A DNA stretch of 60,787 nucleotides from Phycisphaerales bacterium (lineage in GTDB: Bacteria; Planctomycetota; Phycisphaerae; Phycisphaerales; UBA1924). Positions within the stretch are counted from its first letter, which is position 1; each line of letters opens with the position of its first letter. The notes beneath the pieces were generated by a model. That model saw only the letters and a program-made list of their open reading frames with translations. It ran no database searches and was not told the DNA's origin. The DNA lies in assembly GCA_947459215.1 (NCBI GenBank), contig CANHCQ010000023.1:1-60787 (forward strand), in the 5' to 3' direction. A program made the translations under genes and the position numbers. Below are positions 48,272 to 56,597 of this stretch, in pieces.

Positions 48272-49504
48272 TCAGGTTGCCTGCTGCTTGGGACCGATCT
48301 CCGCGAGAAGACTCCGCGCGAGCGACAGGTGCTCGTCGTCGTTGCCGCGTTCGGTCAGCACGCGGATCGCGTCGTCGAGCACACCGCGGGCCTGGTCGCG
48401 CTGCTCCAGATACCGGACCATCAAGAGCGCCAGCATCACACGAACCACTCCCGCTTGCGGATCTCGCTCGTACTGATTCAGAAAGCCTCGGTATGCCCGC
48501 GCCGCCAAAGCCCGCTCGCCCAGCTCGAAGAGCCGGTTCGCACAATCGAGCTGCGCACGGCTTGGCATCACCTCGAGGGCCGCGTTGAAGTTCTGCTTCG
48601 ATGCCTTCGCCGCATCGACCGCCGTCGTCAGCGTGCGGTAATGCGTCACCACGCCCTCTCGGTCGCCGCCGCTGAGCGCCGCGGATAGTGCGGCCCGGGC
48701 GCTGGCAATCTCGATCGGCACCTCAGGAATCTCGATCACCGCCTTGCCCCGCTTCGCCTTCGTGTCCACCGACCCGGCACCGCGATACTGCCGCTGCTGA
48801 CCCTCACGCACCGCCTCGTTGATCTCGCGCCGACGCCGCGCCTGGCGGATCATGTAAAACACGTCGTAATCCTCACGGGCCAGGATCTTCGTCGCCAGCA
48901 GCAGCAGCGCGATCGAAGCCCCAAATACATAACCGCCAAGATGGGCCGCGTACGACACATCGCGGCTGCCGTGGCCAAAGCCGATGACGTCCCGGGCGAT
49001 GCAGAACGCGATGTACCACAGCGCCGGAATGTTGAACACTCCGATCAGGATGAAGAACACAAACGTGCGGATGTTTGCCCGCGGGCACAGGATCAAAAAA
49101 GCGCCCGTCACACCCGACACCACCCCTGAGGCGCCCACCACCAACGCGAACTTGCTTGCCGCGATGTGCCCAGCCCCCGCCGCCGCTGCGCCCAGCAGCA
49201 CGAAGACTACATAGCCGATCCGCCCCAGCCGATCCTCCACCGTGGGGCCGAAAACCCAAAGGAACAGCAGGTTGCCCAGGATGTGCAACAAGTCCGCGTG
49301 CACGAACGCGTACGTGATCCATCTCCACCAGTCCATGTGCTCTCGGCTCAGGCCGAACGTCCGGACCACCCACCCGAACTCCTTGTCCGCAAAGCCCGTC
49401 AGCGCTGCGCACAGGCAGAACGCCGCGACGTTGAACAGAATGAGGATGTGGTTGACCAGCGTCGGCCGACGCAGCGGCCGATCTGTGCCGAGAGGAAGAA
49501 TCAC
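48272..49504 (-). CDS. Rhomboid intramembrane serine protease with C-terminal helical domain
   Basis: 410 aa. Residues 1-210 hold the six-helix rhomboid core: 'HILGN' (H74, N78) in helix 2, catalytic 'GASG' (124-127, Ser126) and the His of 'AAHLGG' (H188). The C-terminal 200 residues are soluble, with a basic linker and helical pairs ('ALAARAYRGFLNQYERDPQA') resembling a TPR-like region. The soluble part is unusually long. It forms an operon with trpF, which follows after two bases, a pairing without obvious functional link. Confidence 0.92.
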   Translation of the reverse strand: MILPLGTDRPLRRPTLVNHILILFNVAAFCLCAALTGFADKEFGWVVRTFGLSREHMDWWRWITYAFVHADLLHILGNLLFLWVFGPTVEDRLGRIGYVVFVLLGAAAAGAGHIAASKFALVVGASGVVSGVTGAFLILCPRANIRTFVFFILIGVFNIPALWYIAFCIARDVIGFGHGSRDVSYAAHLGGYVFGASIALLLLATKILAREDYDVFYMIRQARRRREINEAVREGQQRQYRGAGSVDTKAKRGKAVIEIPEVPIEIASARAALSAALSGGDREGVVTHYRTLTTAVDAAKASKQNFNAALEVMPSRAQLDCANRLFELGERALAARAYRGFLNQYERDPQAGVVRVMLALLMVRYLEQRDQARGVLDDAIRVLTERGNDDEHLSLARSLLAEIGPKQQAT

Positions 49505-49820
49505 GCCTCATGGTACGGGGCAGTACCACGGGGTGAGCGGCAAGAGATGCGAGAAGACGACCGAGAACGAGAGTTGTTGAGCGGGAATTCGCCCGCCCGC
49601 TCCCGAGGCCGGGTGCCCCCCCTTGCCCCCTCCATCTCCGACAGGGTCCCGCACCCGTGAATCCGACCCGAAATGCGGCGTCGAACCGCTTCCCGCGCTG
49701 GAGGGTTGGCGGCGCGGTTTCTATAGTCGGGGCCCGGGCCGGAGCGGCGTTTTCGACCGTCCGCGACAAGCGGTTCCGGGATGGCTTTCCGGTTCACCTT
49801 TCCGCTCGAAGGAATCCCTC

Positions 49821-50951
49821 ATGGCCGCGTACTCCAAAGGACTCGAAGGCGTTGTCGCCGCTCAGACCAAGCTCTCCTTCATCGACGGCGAGAAGGGCGT
49901 GCTCGAGTACATCGGGATCCCGATCGGCGATCTGGCCACCCACTCCACCTTCGAAGAAACCGTCTTCTTCCTGTGGAACGGCCGCCTCCCCAAGAAGTCC
50001 GAGCTGAGCGACTTCGAGAGCTCGCTGAGGGCCCGCTACGAGATCCCCAAGGGCGTCGAAGATCTGCTCCACACGCTCCCCAAGACCGCCGAGCCCATGC
50101 ACGCCGTGCGCACGCTCGTCTCCTCGCTCGGCCTGCACGACCCCAAGCCCAACGCGATCGATATCCCCTCCCTCCGCGACAAGGCGCTCTCGATCCTCGC
50201 TCAGGTCCCCACGCTTCTCGCCTACTTCCACAACTACCGCCAGGGCAAGGCCCTCGTCCGCCCCGACAAGAGCATGGGCCTGGCCGAGAACTTCCTCTAC
50301 ATGCTCAACGGCAAGAAGCCGACCGCGGCCATGACCAAGGCCATGGACGTCTGTCTCGTCCTCCACGCCGACCACGGCTTCAACAACTCGACCTTCACCG
50401 CCCGCGTGCTGATCTCCACTGAGAGCGACATCTACTCCGCGATCACAGGTGCCATCGGCTCGCTCCGCGGCCCGCTCCACGGCGGCGCCAACGAGGGCGT
50501 GATGAAGATGCTCAACCAGATCCCCACCGTCGCCGACTGCGAGAAGTTCATCCAAGACAAGCTCGCCAAGAAGGACAAGATCCCCGGCTTCGGACACCGC
50601 ATCTACAAGGCCTACGACCCCCGCGCCACCCACCTCAAGGTCCTCGCCAAGCAGCTCGCCCAAGACACCGGCAACATGCCGCTGTTCGAAAAGAGCACCG
50701 CGATCGAGGCCGTCATGAACCGCGAGAAGGCCGCCAAGGGCATCTACCCCAACGTCGACTTCTACAGCGCCACCACGTACCACTGCATCGGCCTGCCGCT
50801 CGACCTGTTCACCCCCAGCTTCGTCATCGCCCGCGCCGGCGGCTGGTCTGCCCACTGCATCGAGCAGCTCAGCGATAACCGCCTCTTCCGCCCCGACGCC
50901 GACTACACCGGCCCGCACGCCGTGGCGTACGTCGGCATCGACAAGCGCTAA
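49821..50951 (+). CDS. gltA: Citrate synthase
   Basis: 376-aa short-type (Gram-positive/archaeal-like) citrate synthase. Catalytic blocks: 'LRGPLHGGANEGVMKML' (His), 'GFGHRIYKAYDPRA' (His) and 'YPNVDFYSATTYHCIGLP' (Asp), with 'DHGFNNSTFTARV' before them. The start 'MAAYSKGLEGVVAAQTKLSF' at 49821 is preceded by GAAGGAA; a longer frame upstream lacks similarity. Closely related 2-methylcitrate synthases share these motifs, but no prp genes are nearby. A strong terminator follows. Confidence 0.94.
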   Translation: MAAYSKGLEGVVAAQTKLSFIDGEKGVLEYIGIPIGDLATHSTFEETVFFLWNGRLPKKSELSDFESSLRARYEIPKGVEDLLHTLPKTAEPMHAVRTLVSSLGLHDPKPNAIDIPSLRDKALSILAQVPTLLAYFHNYRQGKALVRPDKSMGLAENFLYMLNGKKPTAAMTKAMDVCLVLHADHGFNNSTFTARVLISTESDIYSAITGAIGSLRGPLHGGANEGVMKMLNQIPTVADCEKFIQDKLAKKDKIPGFGHRIYKAYDPRATHLKVLAKQLAQDTGNMPLFEKSTAIEAVMNREKAAKGIYPNVDFYSATTYHCIGLPLDLFTPSFVIARAGGWSAHCIEQLSDNRLFRPDADYTGPHAVAYVGIDKR

Positions 50952-51003
50952 ATCGGACCGCAGCAACAGATCGCGAAACGAGACAACTCAAACAATCAAG
51001 CAA

Positions 51004-51030
51004 AAAGCCGCGGCCACCCGCGGCTTTCTT
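51004..51030 (+). terminator. rho-independent terminator of citrate synthase
   Basis: Perfect 10-bp stem AAAGCCGCGG / CCGCGGCTTT with a CCAC loop, followed by CTTGTT. It lies about 50 bp after the stop codon. Confidence 0.88.
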
Positions 51031-51069
51031 GTTGCACTGCATGTCTGCCCCACTGCCCCACTGCCACCC

Positions 51070-51471
51070 TCACATCCCCAGCCGCGCCAGAATCCGATCC
51101 AGCGTGATCCGCAGCAGCGTCTCGTCCCACGGGTTGGTCGAGAGCGTGATCGTCGTCTCATCCGTCGCCGTGCTCGCGACGTCGATCTTCATGATCTTGC
51201 CGAGGTTGTACGCGGGCGGACGAGCGATGATGCCCCCCTGTTCGGTCGTTGACGCACTCGACTCGATCGCGTAGCCGCGATCGCGCAGCGTCTGCTCCGC
51301 CGCGGCCATCACCGCCGGCACCTTGGCGGGTACCACCGCCGACAACGCGCCCATCTTGTACGTCGCAGTGAGCTGCGACTGGCTGCCCTGCTGCTTCGGC
51401 GTGGCCTCGCAGCCAGACAGAGCGACAACAACAATGGAACCGGCACAAACGACAAAGCGACTCAGTTTCAT
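51070..51471 (-). CDS. Small lipoprotein (DUF3568-like)
   Basis: 133 aa. Signal with lipobox 'ALSGC' (Cys21) and a small alpha/beta domain: 'TATYKMGALSAVVPAKVPAV', 'RDRGYAIESSASTTEQGG', then two strands 'IMKIDVASTATDETTITLST'. This pattern (ATY-x-G-L, a helix, a 'Y-V'-type turn, then paired strands) resembles the DUF3568 lipoprotein family; I am not certain of the family name. The start has GGAGG six bases upstream. Probably anchored to an envelope membrane. Confidence 0.78.
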   Translation of the reverse strand: MKLSRFVVCAGSIVVVALSGCEATPKQQGSQSQLTATYKMGALSAVVPAKVPAVMAAAEQTLRDRGYAIESSASTTEQGGIIARPPAYNLGKIMKIDVASTATDETTITLSTNPWDETLLRITLDRILARLGM

Positions 51472-51631
51472 GAAGGACCTCCAGACTCGACAATGGTAAC
51501 GAGGCGGAGGCGGACGCGTCGAGGGCTTCCGAGAGCGGCGTGCATCGGCGGCCTTGAGTCGCCCCAGGGTTCGAGAGACGCCAAACGCCCCGAGCCACTC
51601 CGATGCAGACCTCCGAACACACGCGCTTCAT

Positions 51632-52276
51632 TCACAGCATCGTCCAGCCGACTCTCTCGGCGATCTCGGTCGGACTTGGTCCGCTGTCCGGCGAGCGCTC
51701 GTGCGTCAGCGCCGCGCGAACCGCCTCGATGATGCGTTTCTCGGACTCGCTGGTGTTGAAGAACACGTTGAGCACGCCGCCGCTGCAGTCCGCGATCCCG
51801 CGCGCGGTCTTGAGCAGGTCGTCCCGGAACTCATCGAGCTGCTGAGGCGTGAGCGTCTTGCGGAGCTCCTCGGCGTACCGCCGCCACAGGGCACGCAGCT
51901 CCGGCGTCGGACCGCGCCGCAGCCACTCGCGGAGTCGCTCCATCGCCGGTCCGGGCGTGACGCCGAAACGCGAAGCCGCGTGCGCAACCGCGTCCGCCTC
52001 GCGATGATCCAACGTGCCATCAGCCCAGGCGATCTCGACCAGCGGCAGCAGCTTGAACGCCGTCATCATCTCGCCCCGAACGTTGAGATCAAGCAGCCGA
52101 TCCAAGATCGCTTCGTCGCTGAGGCCGGTGATCTTCTTGAGTTCGTCGCGATCCAAGCTGCGTCGGAACACCGCGTGAAGCTTCTCTACGAGCTCGGCGT
52201 CCTTCATGTGAAAGTACCGCTCCTCGAAGCTGCGGCCACGCAGTTCGAAGGCATCGAACGAGTGCAGCGCGTTCAT
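51632..52276 (-). CDS. TerB-like domain protein
   Basis: 214 aa, all-helical, no signal peptide or membrane segment. The segment 'LPLVEIAWADGTLDHREADA' is the characteristic acidic 'D/E-G-x-D-x-x-E' entry of TerB-type (tellurite-resistance B-like) helical domains. Residues in the N-terminal part ('SFEERYFHMKDAELVEKLHA') form a second helical unit. Role unknown; tellurite resistance itself should not be inferred. It is divergent from the next gene. Confidence 0.75.
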   Translation of the reverse strand: MNALHSFDAFELRGRSFEERYFHMKDAELVEKLHAVFRRSLDRDELKKITGLSDEAILDRLLDLNVRGEMMTAFKLLPLVEIAWADGTLDHREADAVAHAASRFGVTPGPAMERLREWLRRGPTPELRALWRRYAEELRKTLTPQQLDEFRDDLLKTARGIADCSGGVLNVFFNTSESEKRIIEAVRAALTHERSPDSGPSPTEIAERVGWTML

Positions 52277-52563
52277 CGGAGCCCCCTTTCCGCGGCACAG
52301 GCCGCGAGCCCCACCTCTCCCCCACCACTCCCCATCCTCACACTTTCATTTTATCGACACACTCCAACTGATCGGCGCGTTCGATGAGGCGAATCGTCCC
52401 GATTTCGTTGCAAGTTTCCGTTCGCGTCGTGCTCGTACGAACGCTGCATGCACACCGAGCGGCCGACCTGCGAACATTTCGCTTGCATCACACCAGCCGT
52501 TCTGAGATCATTCTGGACCGGGGTTTCCGCCCCCGATTGACGTTTGTTCGCATGCCACTCTCT
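52277..52563. other. divergent intergenic region
   Basis: About 290 bp between the TerB-like gene and the leader of the kinase-motif PEP-CTERM gene. No gene-like frame. It includes the GAGAGGA ribosome-binding-site-like sequence that starts at 52564 and must carry two divergent promoters. Confidence 0.55.
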
Positions 52564-52607
52564 GAGAGGACAAGACCGTAAAGATTGCTGCACTCTCGTG
52601 CGCCGCT

Positions 52608-53261
52608 GTGGCGCTTCTTGCTGGCTCCGCCCGGGCCGAGATCGTCTGGGCCTCGTACTCGATCGTCGTGACACTCACACCCGGCGGCGATCTGCTCTCC
52701 TTGCCCCAAGCGACCCACACGATTCGCTTCGAAGGGATGCACGAGGTCGAGCTGGTCGATATTGGTGGCACCAGCGACAAGGTCAAGAACAATCCCCTCT
52801 ACAAGGACAAGGGTGTCCGCGGCAGCAATCCCTTTCACCAACGCAGCCTCCCCTCGCCCCCGAATCCATGGCAAGCGTTCGAGCCCCAGCACTTCGAATC
52901 ATTCATGTCCTCGTGGACGTCCTCGGCCTTCATCGCTGCCGACGGTGTCATCCACCGCGATCTGGCAGCTCGCAACATTCTGCTCACGACTCGTTACGGC
53001 AACTTCGCATCGCTCGCCGACGCGTCGGTGCTGCTCGGTGCCGACGGCATCGATGATCTGAAGACCACGCCCACGGTCGGACCGATCCGCTGGATGCCTC
53101 CCGAGTCGCTGCGCCTCTACCACAACGGCGATGCCGCGTCGAACGCGTACTTCGATGCCTCAATCATGGCCGAATTGACGGCGATCCCGACGCCGTCGGC
53201 GACCGCATTGCTGGCGATTGCCGCCGCCGCATCGACTCGACGTCGCTACGGCTCGCGGTAG
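52608..53261 (+). CDS. PEP-CTERM protein with tyrosine-kinase-like catalytic motifs
   Basis: 217 aa from the first usable start codon (GTG 52608). Residues 114-123 'GVIHRDLAARN' reproduce the HRDLAARN catalytic loop typical of tyrosine kinases, and residues 159-168 'PIRWMPPESL' reproduce the kinase P+1/APE region. Where the DFG motif should be there is 'LADAS'. No Gly-rich loop or VAIK Lys is visible in the first 110 residues. The C-terminus is a sorting tail 'IPTPSATALLAIAAAASTRR'. So it looks like a kinase C-lobe fragment fused to an exported PEP-CTERM protein, probably inactive as a kinase. The signal peptide ('KIAALSCAAVALLAGSARAE') starts upstream of the GTG, where the expected start codon reads GTA (see findings). 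Confidence 0.7.
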   Translation: MALLAGSARAEIVWASYSIVVTLTPGGDLLSLPQATHTIRFEGMHEVELVDIGGTSDKVKNNPLYKDKGVRGSNPFHQRSLPSPPNPWQAFEPQHFESFMSSWTSSAFIAADGVIHRDLAARNILLTTRYGNFASLADASVLLGADGIDDLKTTPTVGPIRWMPPESLRLYHNGDAASNAYFDASIMAELTAIPTPSATALLAIAAAASTRRRYGSR

Positions 53262-53698
53262 AACCCGCCGCCGGCATCCTTGAGCTTGCCGGCGCGAACC
53301 AGCGCGGGCCAGATCTCCATCGGAAAACCATCGGGCGGCTGCATGGCGTCAATCTCGGACTTGCGCCCTCCCGACGTGTAACGCCCGCCAAGCTTGGATT
53401 CGTCGGCAAGCCGAGAGACTTTGAGGCGCTTGTGGAACGCCCGCATCGCTGCGTCGAGTTCGGAAGCGGGAAACTCCGGAAGCGGCGCCGCAGCCGCGGC
53501 GGCGGCTTTGCCTTCGATGGTGTCCAGCAGCGCCGTCAGCGCAGCCGGATCCTTTGAGGTCGTGACTCTTTCGATGGCTGCCGCGTCGTTGCTGATGCGA
53601 CCGAGCAGGCGGGCGGCCAGCGCCCAGGATTCAGAGCTGTTTTCTCGCTTGGCGGCGAGATCCGCGGCGATCGATCGGACCTTGTCAACGAGGTTCAT
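53246..53698 (-). CDS. Conserved-looking hypothetical protein
   Basis: 150 aa, soluble. The N-terminal half is helical and Ala-rich ('SIAADLAAKRENSSESWALA'); the C-terminal part 'LADESKLGGRYTSGGRKSEI' then 'PPDGFPMEIWPALVRAGKLK' has the dense, specific composition of a folded domain. I do not recognise a characterised family. The ATG at 53698 was chosen over a frame start 14 codons upstream. Its last 16 bases overlap the end of the convergent PEP-CTERM gene. Confidence 0.72.
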   Translation of the reverse strand: MNLVDKVRSIAADLAAKRENSSESWALAARLLGRISNDAAAIERVTTSKDPAALTALLDTIEGKAAAAAAAPLPEFPASELDAAMRAFHKRLKVSRLADESKLGGRYTSGGRKSEIDAMQPPDGFPMEIWPALVRAGKLKDAGGGFYREP

Positions 53699-53844
53699 GC
53701 CGGATGGTAGATTGCTCCCCCGCGGGACCATCTGGGGCATCTTGATGACGGATTGCCCCCGCCGCGGATGACAGTCGCGCCACGATCGGATAGGCTTGCG
53801 GCTTGGTCGTCCGATTCATCAATCACTTTCCTGGAGAGTCTTCA

Positions 53845-54423
53845 ATGCAGTCGATCCGAGTCCGCAGTGTTGTCATGGGCGTCGCGTTGGGTTCCGTGCT
53901 CGTGCTGGGCGCCTGCAACACCAACAAGCCGGCGGATGAGACGGTGACCAAAGCAGAGACCGACGGCGTGACCACCACAGCTCGGGTCGAAGCGATCGAC
54001 TCGGCGACGCGCGACGTGACGCTGCGGTGGGAGGACGGCGTTGTCACGACGTACAAGTGCGGCCCGGAGGTACGGAACTTCGCACAGATCCGCGTCGGCG
54101 ACACGGTGCACGCGATGGTCGCGGATTCGGTCGCCGTTTCAGTCGGACCGAGCCAGGGTGAGCCGGTTGCGGGAACCGTGACCGATGTGTCCCGTACGCG
54201 GCTTGGCGAGAAGCCCGGCATGGTCGTGACCAGCACGGCGCTGCTGACCGCCCGCGTGCTCGCGGTGGACTCGGTGTTCCGCACGGTCACCGTCCGCGGC
54301 CCGGCGGGCAAGGAGCGCGTGATCCGCGTGAAGCCGGATGTGAATCTCGGCAATGTCACGGTCGGGAACGATGTGACACTGACCGTCACCGAGACGGTGG
54401 CGATCTGGGTCACTGGCTCGTAA
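53845..54423 (+). CDS. Lipoprotein with repeated beta domain, unknown function
   Basis: 192 aa. Signal with lipobox 'VLGAC' and then two similar beta-rich halves: 'TTTARVEAIDSATRDVTLRW' and 'LLTARVLAVDSVFRTVTVRG' align, each followed by a Lys/Arg-containing strand and 'VGDTV'/'VGNDV'. This internal duplication suggests two small OB- or barrel-like domains. GGAG lies twelve bases before the ATG. Function unknown; envelope location predicted. Confidence 0.8.
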   Translation: MQSIRVRSVVMGVALGSVLVLGACNTNKPADETVTKAETDGVTTTARVEAIDSATRDVTLRWEDGVVTTYKCGPEVRNFAQIRVGDTVHAMVADSVAVSVGPSQGEPVAGTVTDVSRTRLGEKPGMVVTSTALLTARVLAVDSVFRTVTVRGPAGKERVIRVKPDVNLGNVTVGNDVTLTVTETVAIWVTGS

Positions 54424-54453
54424 GGCAAGGCGGCCGCACCAACGCACGAGCAG

Positions 54454-54471
54454 ACGACGAGGTTTCGTCGT
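54454..54471. terminator. short perfect hairpin after the lipoprotein gene
   Basis: ACGACGA / TCGTCGT with a GGTT loop, between convergent genes. No T-tract follows on either strand, so termination is possible but not certain. Confidence 0.4.
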
Positions 54472-54518
54472 GGCGAATCGCCATGGGTGGCGGACGTGAT
54501 GCCGTCGTGTTCTGAGCG

Positions 54519-55094
54519 TTACGACTGCAACGCGCCGGACGGAGATTCGGCCGCACCCTTGATCGCTTGCCGAATTCGGGCCTCAAGGGCGGTCGCGTCG
54601 TAGCTCGCGGCGGCGGGGATGCGGAGCAATTTCAGTCCAGCGGCGGCGATGGCACGGTTGACAAAGTCGTCGCGATCCTGGCGGCTCTTGCGTTCGTGCG
54701 AGCGGTCGTCGAGCTCGATGACGAGTTGCACTTTCAGGCTGTCCGGATCGACGAGCACGAAGTCGACGGACTTGCGATCGATCTTGTTCTGGTAGGTCTG
54801 CCAGCGGGGCACGCCCGAGCGCGGGTAGATGAGCTTGCTCAACTGCACCTGCGCGAATATCAGCGAGCGGCCGTTGCAGACGGTCTGCAGTGCGGCGAAG
54901 AAGGACCGCTCGGCGGCGGTGAGCAGGGCATCGCGGGTGATGTAGGGGAGAGGCTCGTTGCCGGTCTCGGCGTCGTCGGCTGCGCTGTCGGCGTTGGCCG
55001 CGGGCTTGCGGGCTTCGAGTAGTCGCGTGAGGAACCAGAGGACACCGATGATCAGGCCGAGGCCGACGAATGTGAGAATGAGTGGCGTGTTCAT
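54519..55094 (-). CDS. Membrane-anchored DUF2726 (PD-(D/E)XK-like) protein
   Basis: 191 aa. One N-terminal membrane helix ('LILTFVGLGLIIGVLWFLTR'), a charged linker and a DUF2726 domain: 'LLTAAERSFFAALQTV', 'FAQVQLSKLIYPRSG', 'KIDRKSVDFVLVDPDSLKVQ', 'LVIELDDRSHE' and 'GLKLLRIPA'. The Asp of 'VDFVLVD' and Glu of 'VIELD' fit the PD-(D/E)XK nuclease-like core proposed for the family. A membrane anchor plus this domain is common in bacteria, role unresolved. Confidence 0.87.
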   Translation of the reverse strand: MNTPLILTFVGLGLIIGVLWFLTRLLEARKPAANADSAADDAETGNEPLPYITRDALLTAAERSFFAALQTVCNGRSLIFAQVQLSKLIYPRSGVPRWQTYQNKIDRKSVDFVLVDPDSLKVQLVIELDDRSHERKSRQDRDDFVNRAIAAAGLKLLRIPAAASYDATALEARIRQAIKGAAESPSGALQS

Positions 55095-55143
55095 AGCAGC
55101 ACGATATCGAATCTGGCTGGGTGCATCTCAGGCTCGCTGTGAC

Positions 55144-55878
55144 TCATTCTTGTGGAGGTGCTGACCGAGGGTTGATCGGCGATGGCCGCCCGATCGTGGG
55201 CGGAGATCTCGCGGGCGCGTGCACGCGGCGCGGCTTTGGCGATCGGAGGGCTCCGCAAGCGAGCATTGCATGCCGCGGGACGATGGAACGTGCATCGATC
55301 TGGAAGCAGTCGGGCCTTTTTCGAAGGCACTGAAGCGCGCAAGTGCGGGTGGTTCGCCGCGCGAGGATCGCGGATGGGGCGACTTGCGGTGTGGGGCGGC
55401 GACGCGTCGCGGATGCGCGACGGCCGGCGCGAAGCGTTGATCCGCCGCCGCGGAAAGTCACTTCAGCGACTGCTCCGTCCGGGAGGGGCGAGCGGTCCTT
55501 CGCGCGGCGCTGGCATTGCTGAGCGCGGAGGAGGGCGAGGGACTCGGCGCGCTTGGTGTCGAGGGCGAGTCGGGCGGTGGCGCGGGTGTGGGTGAGGATG
55601 GCGACGGCGGACTTGCGTTGGATGTTGCGGGTGTCGTCGTCACCTAAGGAATCAGCATCGGTGAGAGCGTGAAGGGTTTGCAGAGCGGCGGCGAGTGCGG
55701 CGGCCTGGAGGACTTCGGCGCGGCGTTTCTCGAGGGCTTCGACTTGGGCGAGGATGTGTTGGGCCTGGGGTGAGGTGGCGATGGCGACGAACTCAGAGAG
55801 AGGGAGGTTGAGCGCGGCCGCGGCGTCGGCGATGGAGTCGCGGGTGTGGAGGAGAGACGTGAGGACTTGGTTGAGCAT
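55144..55878 (-). CDS. Hypothetical helical protein, possibly frameshifted in its second half
   Basis: 244 aa as read. The first 115 residues are convincing: 'LNLPLSEFVAIATSPQAQHI' and 'LAQVEALEKRRAEVLQAAAL' form a helix-turn-helix-like start and an Ala-rich helix. After about residue 125 the sequence becomes Arg/Pro/Ser-rich with no structure, as expected from wrong-frame reading. In the neighbouring frame a short ending 'RTARPSRTEQSLK' stops at 55458. The true protein may therefore end near there. Function unknown. Confidence 0.5.
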   Translation of the reverse strand: MLNQVLTSLLHTRDSIADAAAALNLPLSEFVAIATSPQAQHILAQVEALEKRRAEVLQAAALAAALQTLHALTDADSLGDDDTRNIQRKSAVAILTHTRATARLALDTKRAESLALLRAQQCQRRAKDRSPLPDGAVAEVTFRGGGSTLRAGRRASATRRRPTPQVAPSAILARRTTRTCALQCLRKRPDCFQIDARSIVPRHAMLACGALRSPKPRRVHAPARSPPTIGRPSPINPRSAPPQE

Positions 55879-55890
55879 GGGAGAGAAAAG

Positions 55891-55965
55891 ACGAAGAGAC
55901 GGAGAGACGGAGAGACGGAGAGACGGAGAGACGGAGAGACGAAGCGACGGAGCGACGGAGTAGCG
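55891..55965. repeat. 9-bp tandem repeat array (GAGACGGA type)
   Basis: At least six tandem copies of the 9-mer AGAGACGGA, then degenerate copies (GAAGCGACGGAGCGACGG). The minus-strand version 'TCTCTCCGTCTC' is the same unit that appears inside mqnE at about 14008-14038. It lies just upstream of the preceding minus-strand gene's start. Confidence 0.9.
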
Positions 55966-56228
55966 GAGAGTTGGAGATTGGAAGACGCGACGAGGGGGGT
56001 CCCTCTACCTAGGGGGCTTGGGCCTCATTTGTGCGCACAACGGCGGCGGTGTGGGCGCGGGGAATCAGGACTTACGGCGGGCGGAAACGGCGTAAGTCGT
56101 GGCCGCGGCGGGGGGCGGGGAGATTGGGTCGGAAAGTCGGAAGGTGGGGAGAAAAGTGTTCGCGTGGTGTGCGCACAACGACGACGTTGTGTAGACGCTG
56201 AGAACGCGCCGATGGACCTGCCGATTTC
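55966..56228. other. GC-rich region with repeated TGTGCGCACA palindromes, no gene seen
   Basis: No convincing gene. TGTGCGCACA, a perfect 10-bp palindrome followed by ACG, occurs at 56030-56039 and again at 56168-56177. Each copy continues as ACAACG(G/A)CG(G/A)CG(G/T)TGTG, so about 25 bp is shared. The copies are 138 bp apart and could be a two-site operator. Together with the array before it and the low-complexity frame after it, this makes about 720 bp without a well-supported gene. Confidence 0.6.
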
Positions 56229-56594
56229 TTGGGATGCGCTGGGTGTTGTGGCGGAAGAGGGAGTAGAGGCGCTCTTGGGGAAGAGGGAGGGGGCGGACTT
56301 TTCGCCGGCGGTGGAGGTGGGGAGGAAGAGTTTGCTGGGGCGGTGAGGGGAGTGGCGTGGGCGTGGGGGTTGTGGGGATTGTCACAGAGGTCTGGACCTC
56401 GCAGAGCCGAGGTCGGTGGGACGGATCAGTGCAACGCACCCGCTTGCCCGGTCGGCACGATCACCCGCTCCAAGCAGCGGATGATGCGTGGCACAGCGCA
56501 GCGTGATTGGGCCGCCTGCCCGCGGCCGATCGACCTGATGCTGGTCCGCCAGAAGCAGCTCGTCAAGGACGCGGAACGGGCCGCGTCCAAGTGA
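56229..56594 (+). CDS. doubtful small ORF, low-complexity start
   Basis: 121 aa if translated. The first 50 residues are Gly/Glu-rich translation of repeat-like DNA. Only the end ('AACPRPIDLMLVRQKQLVKD') has ordinary protein composition and good third-position GC. It is convergent with the next gene, three bases apart, which slightly favours a real stop codon. It may be a remnant of a degraded gene. Function unknown. Confidence 0.22.
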   Translation: MGCAGCCGGRGSRGALGEEGGGGLFAGGGGGEEEFAGAVRGVAWAWGLWGLSQRSGPRRAEVGGTDQCNAPACPVGTITRSKQRMMRGTAQRDWAACPRPIDLMLVRQKQLVKDAERAASK

Positions 56595-56597
56595 TCG

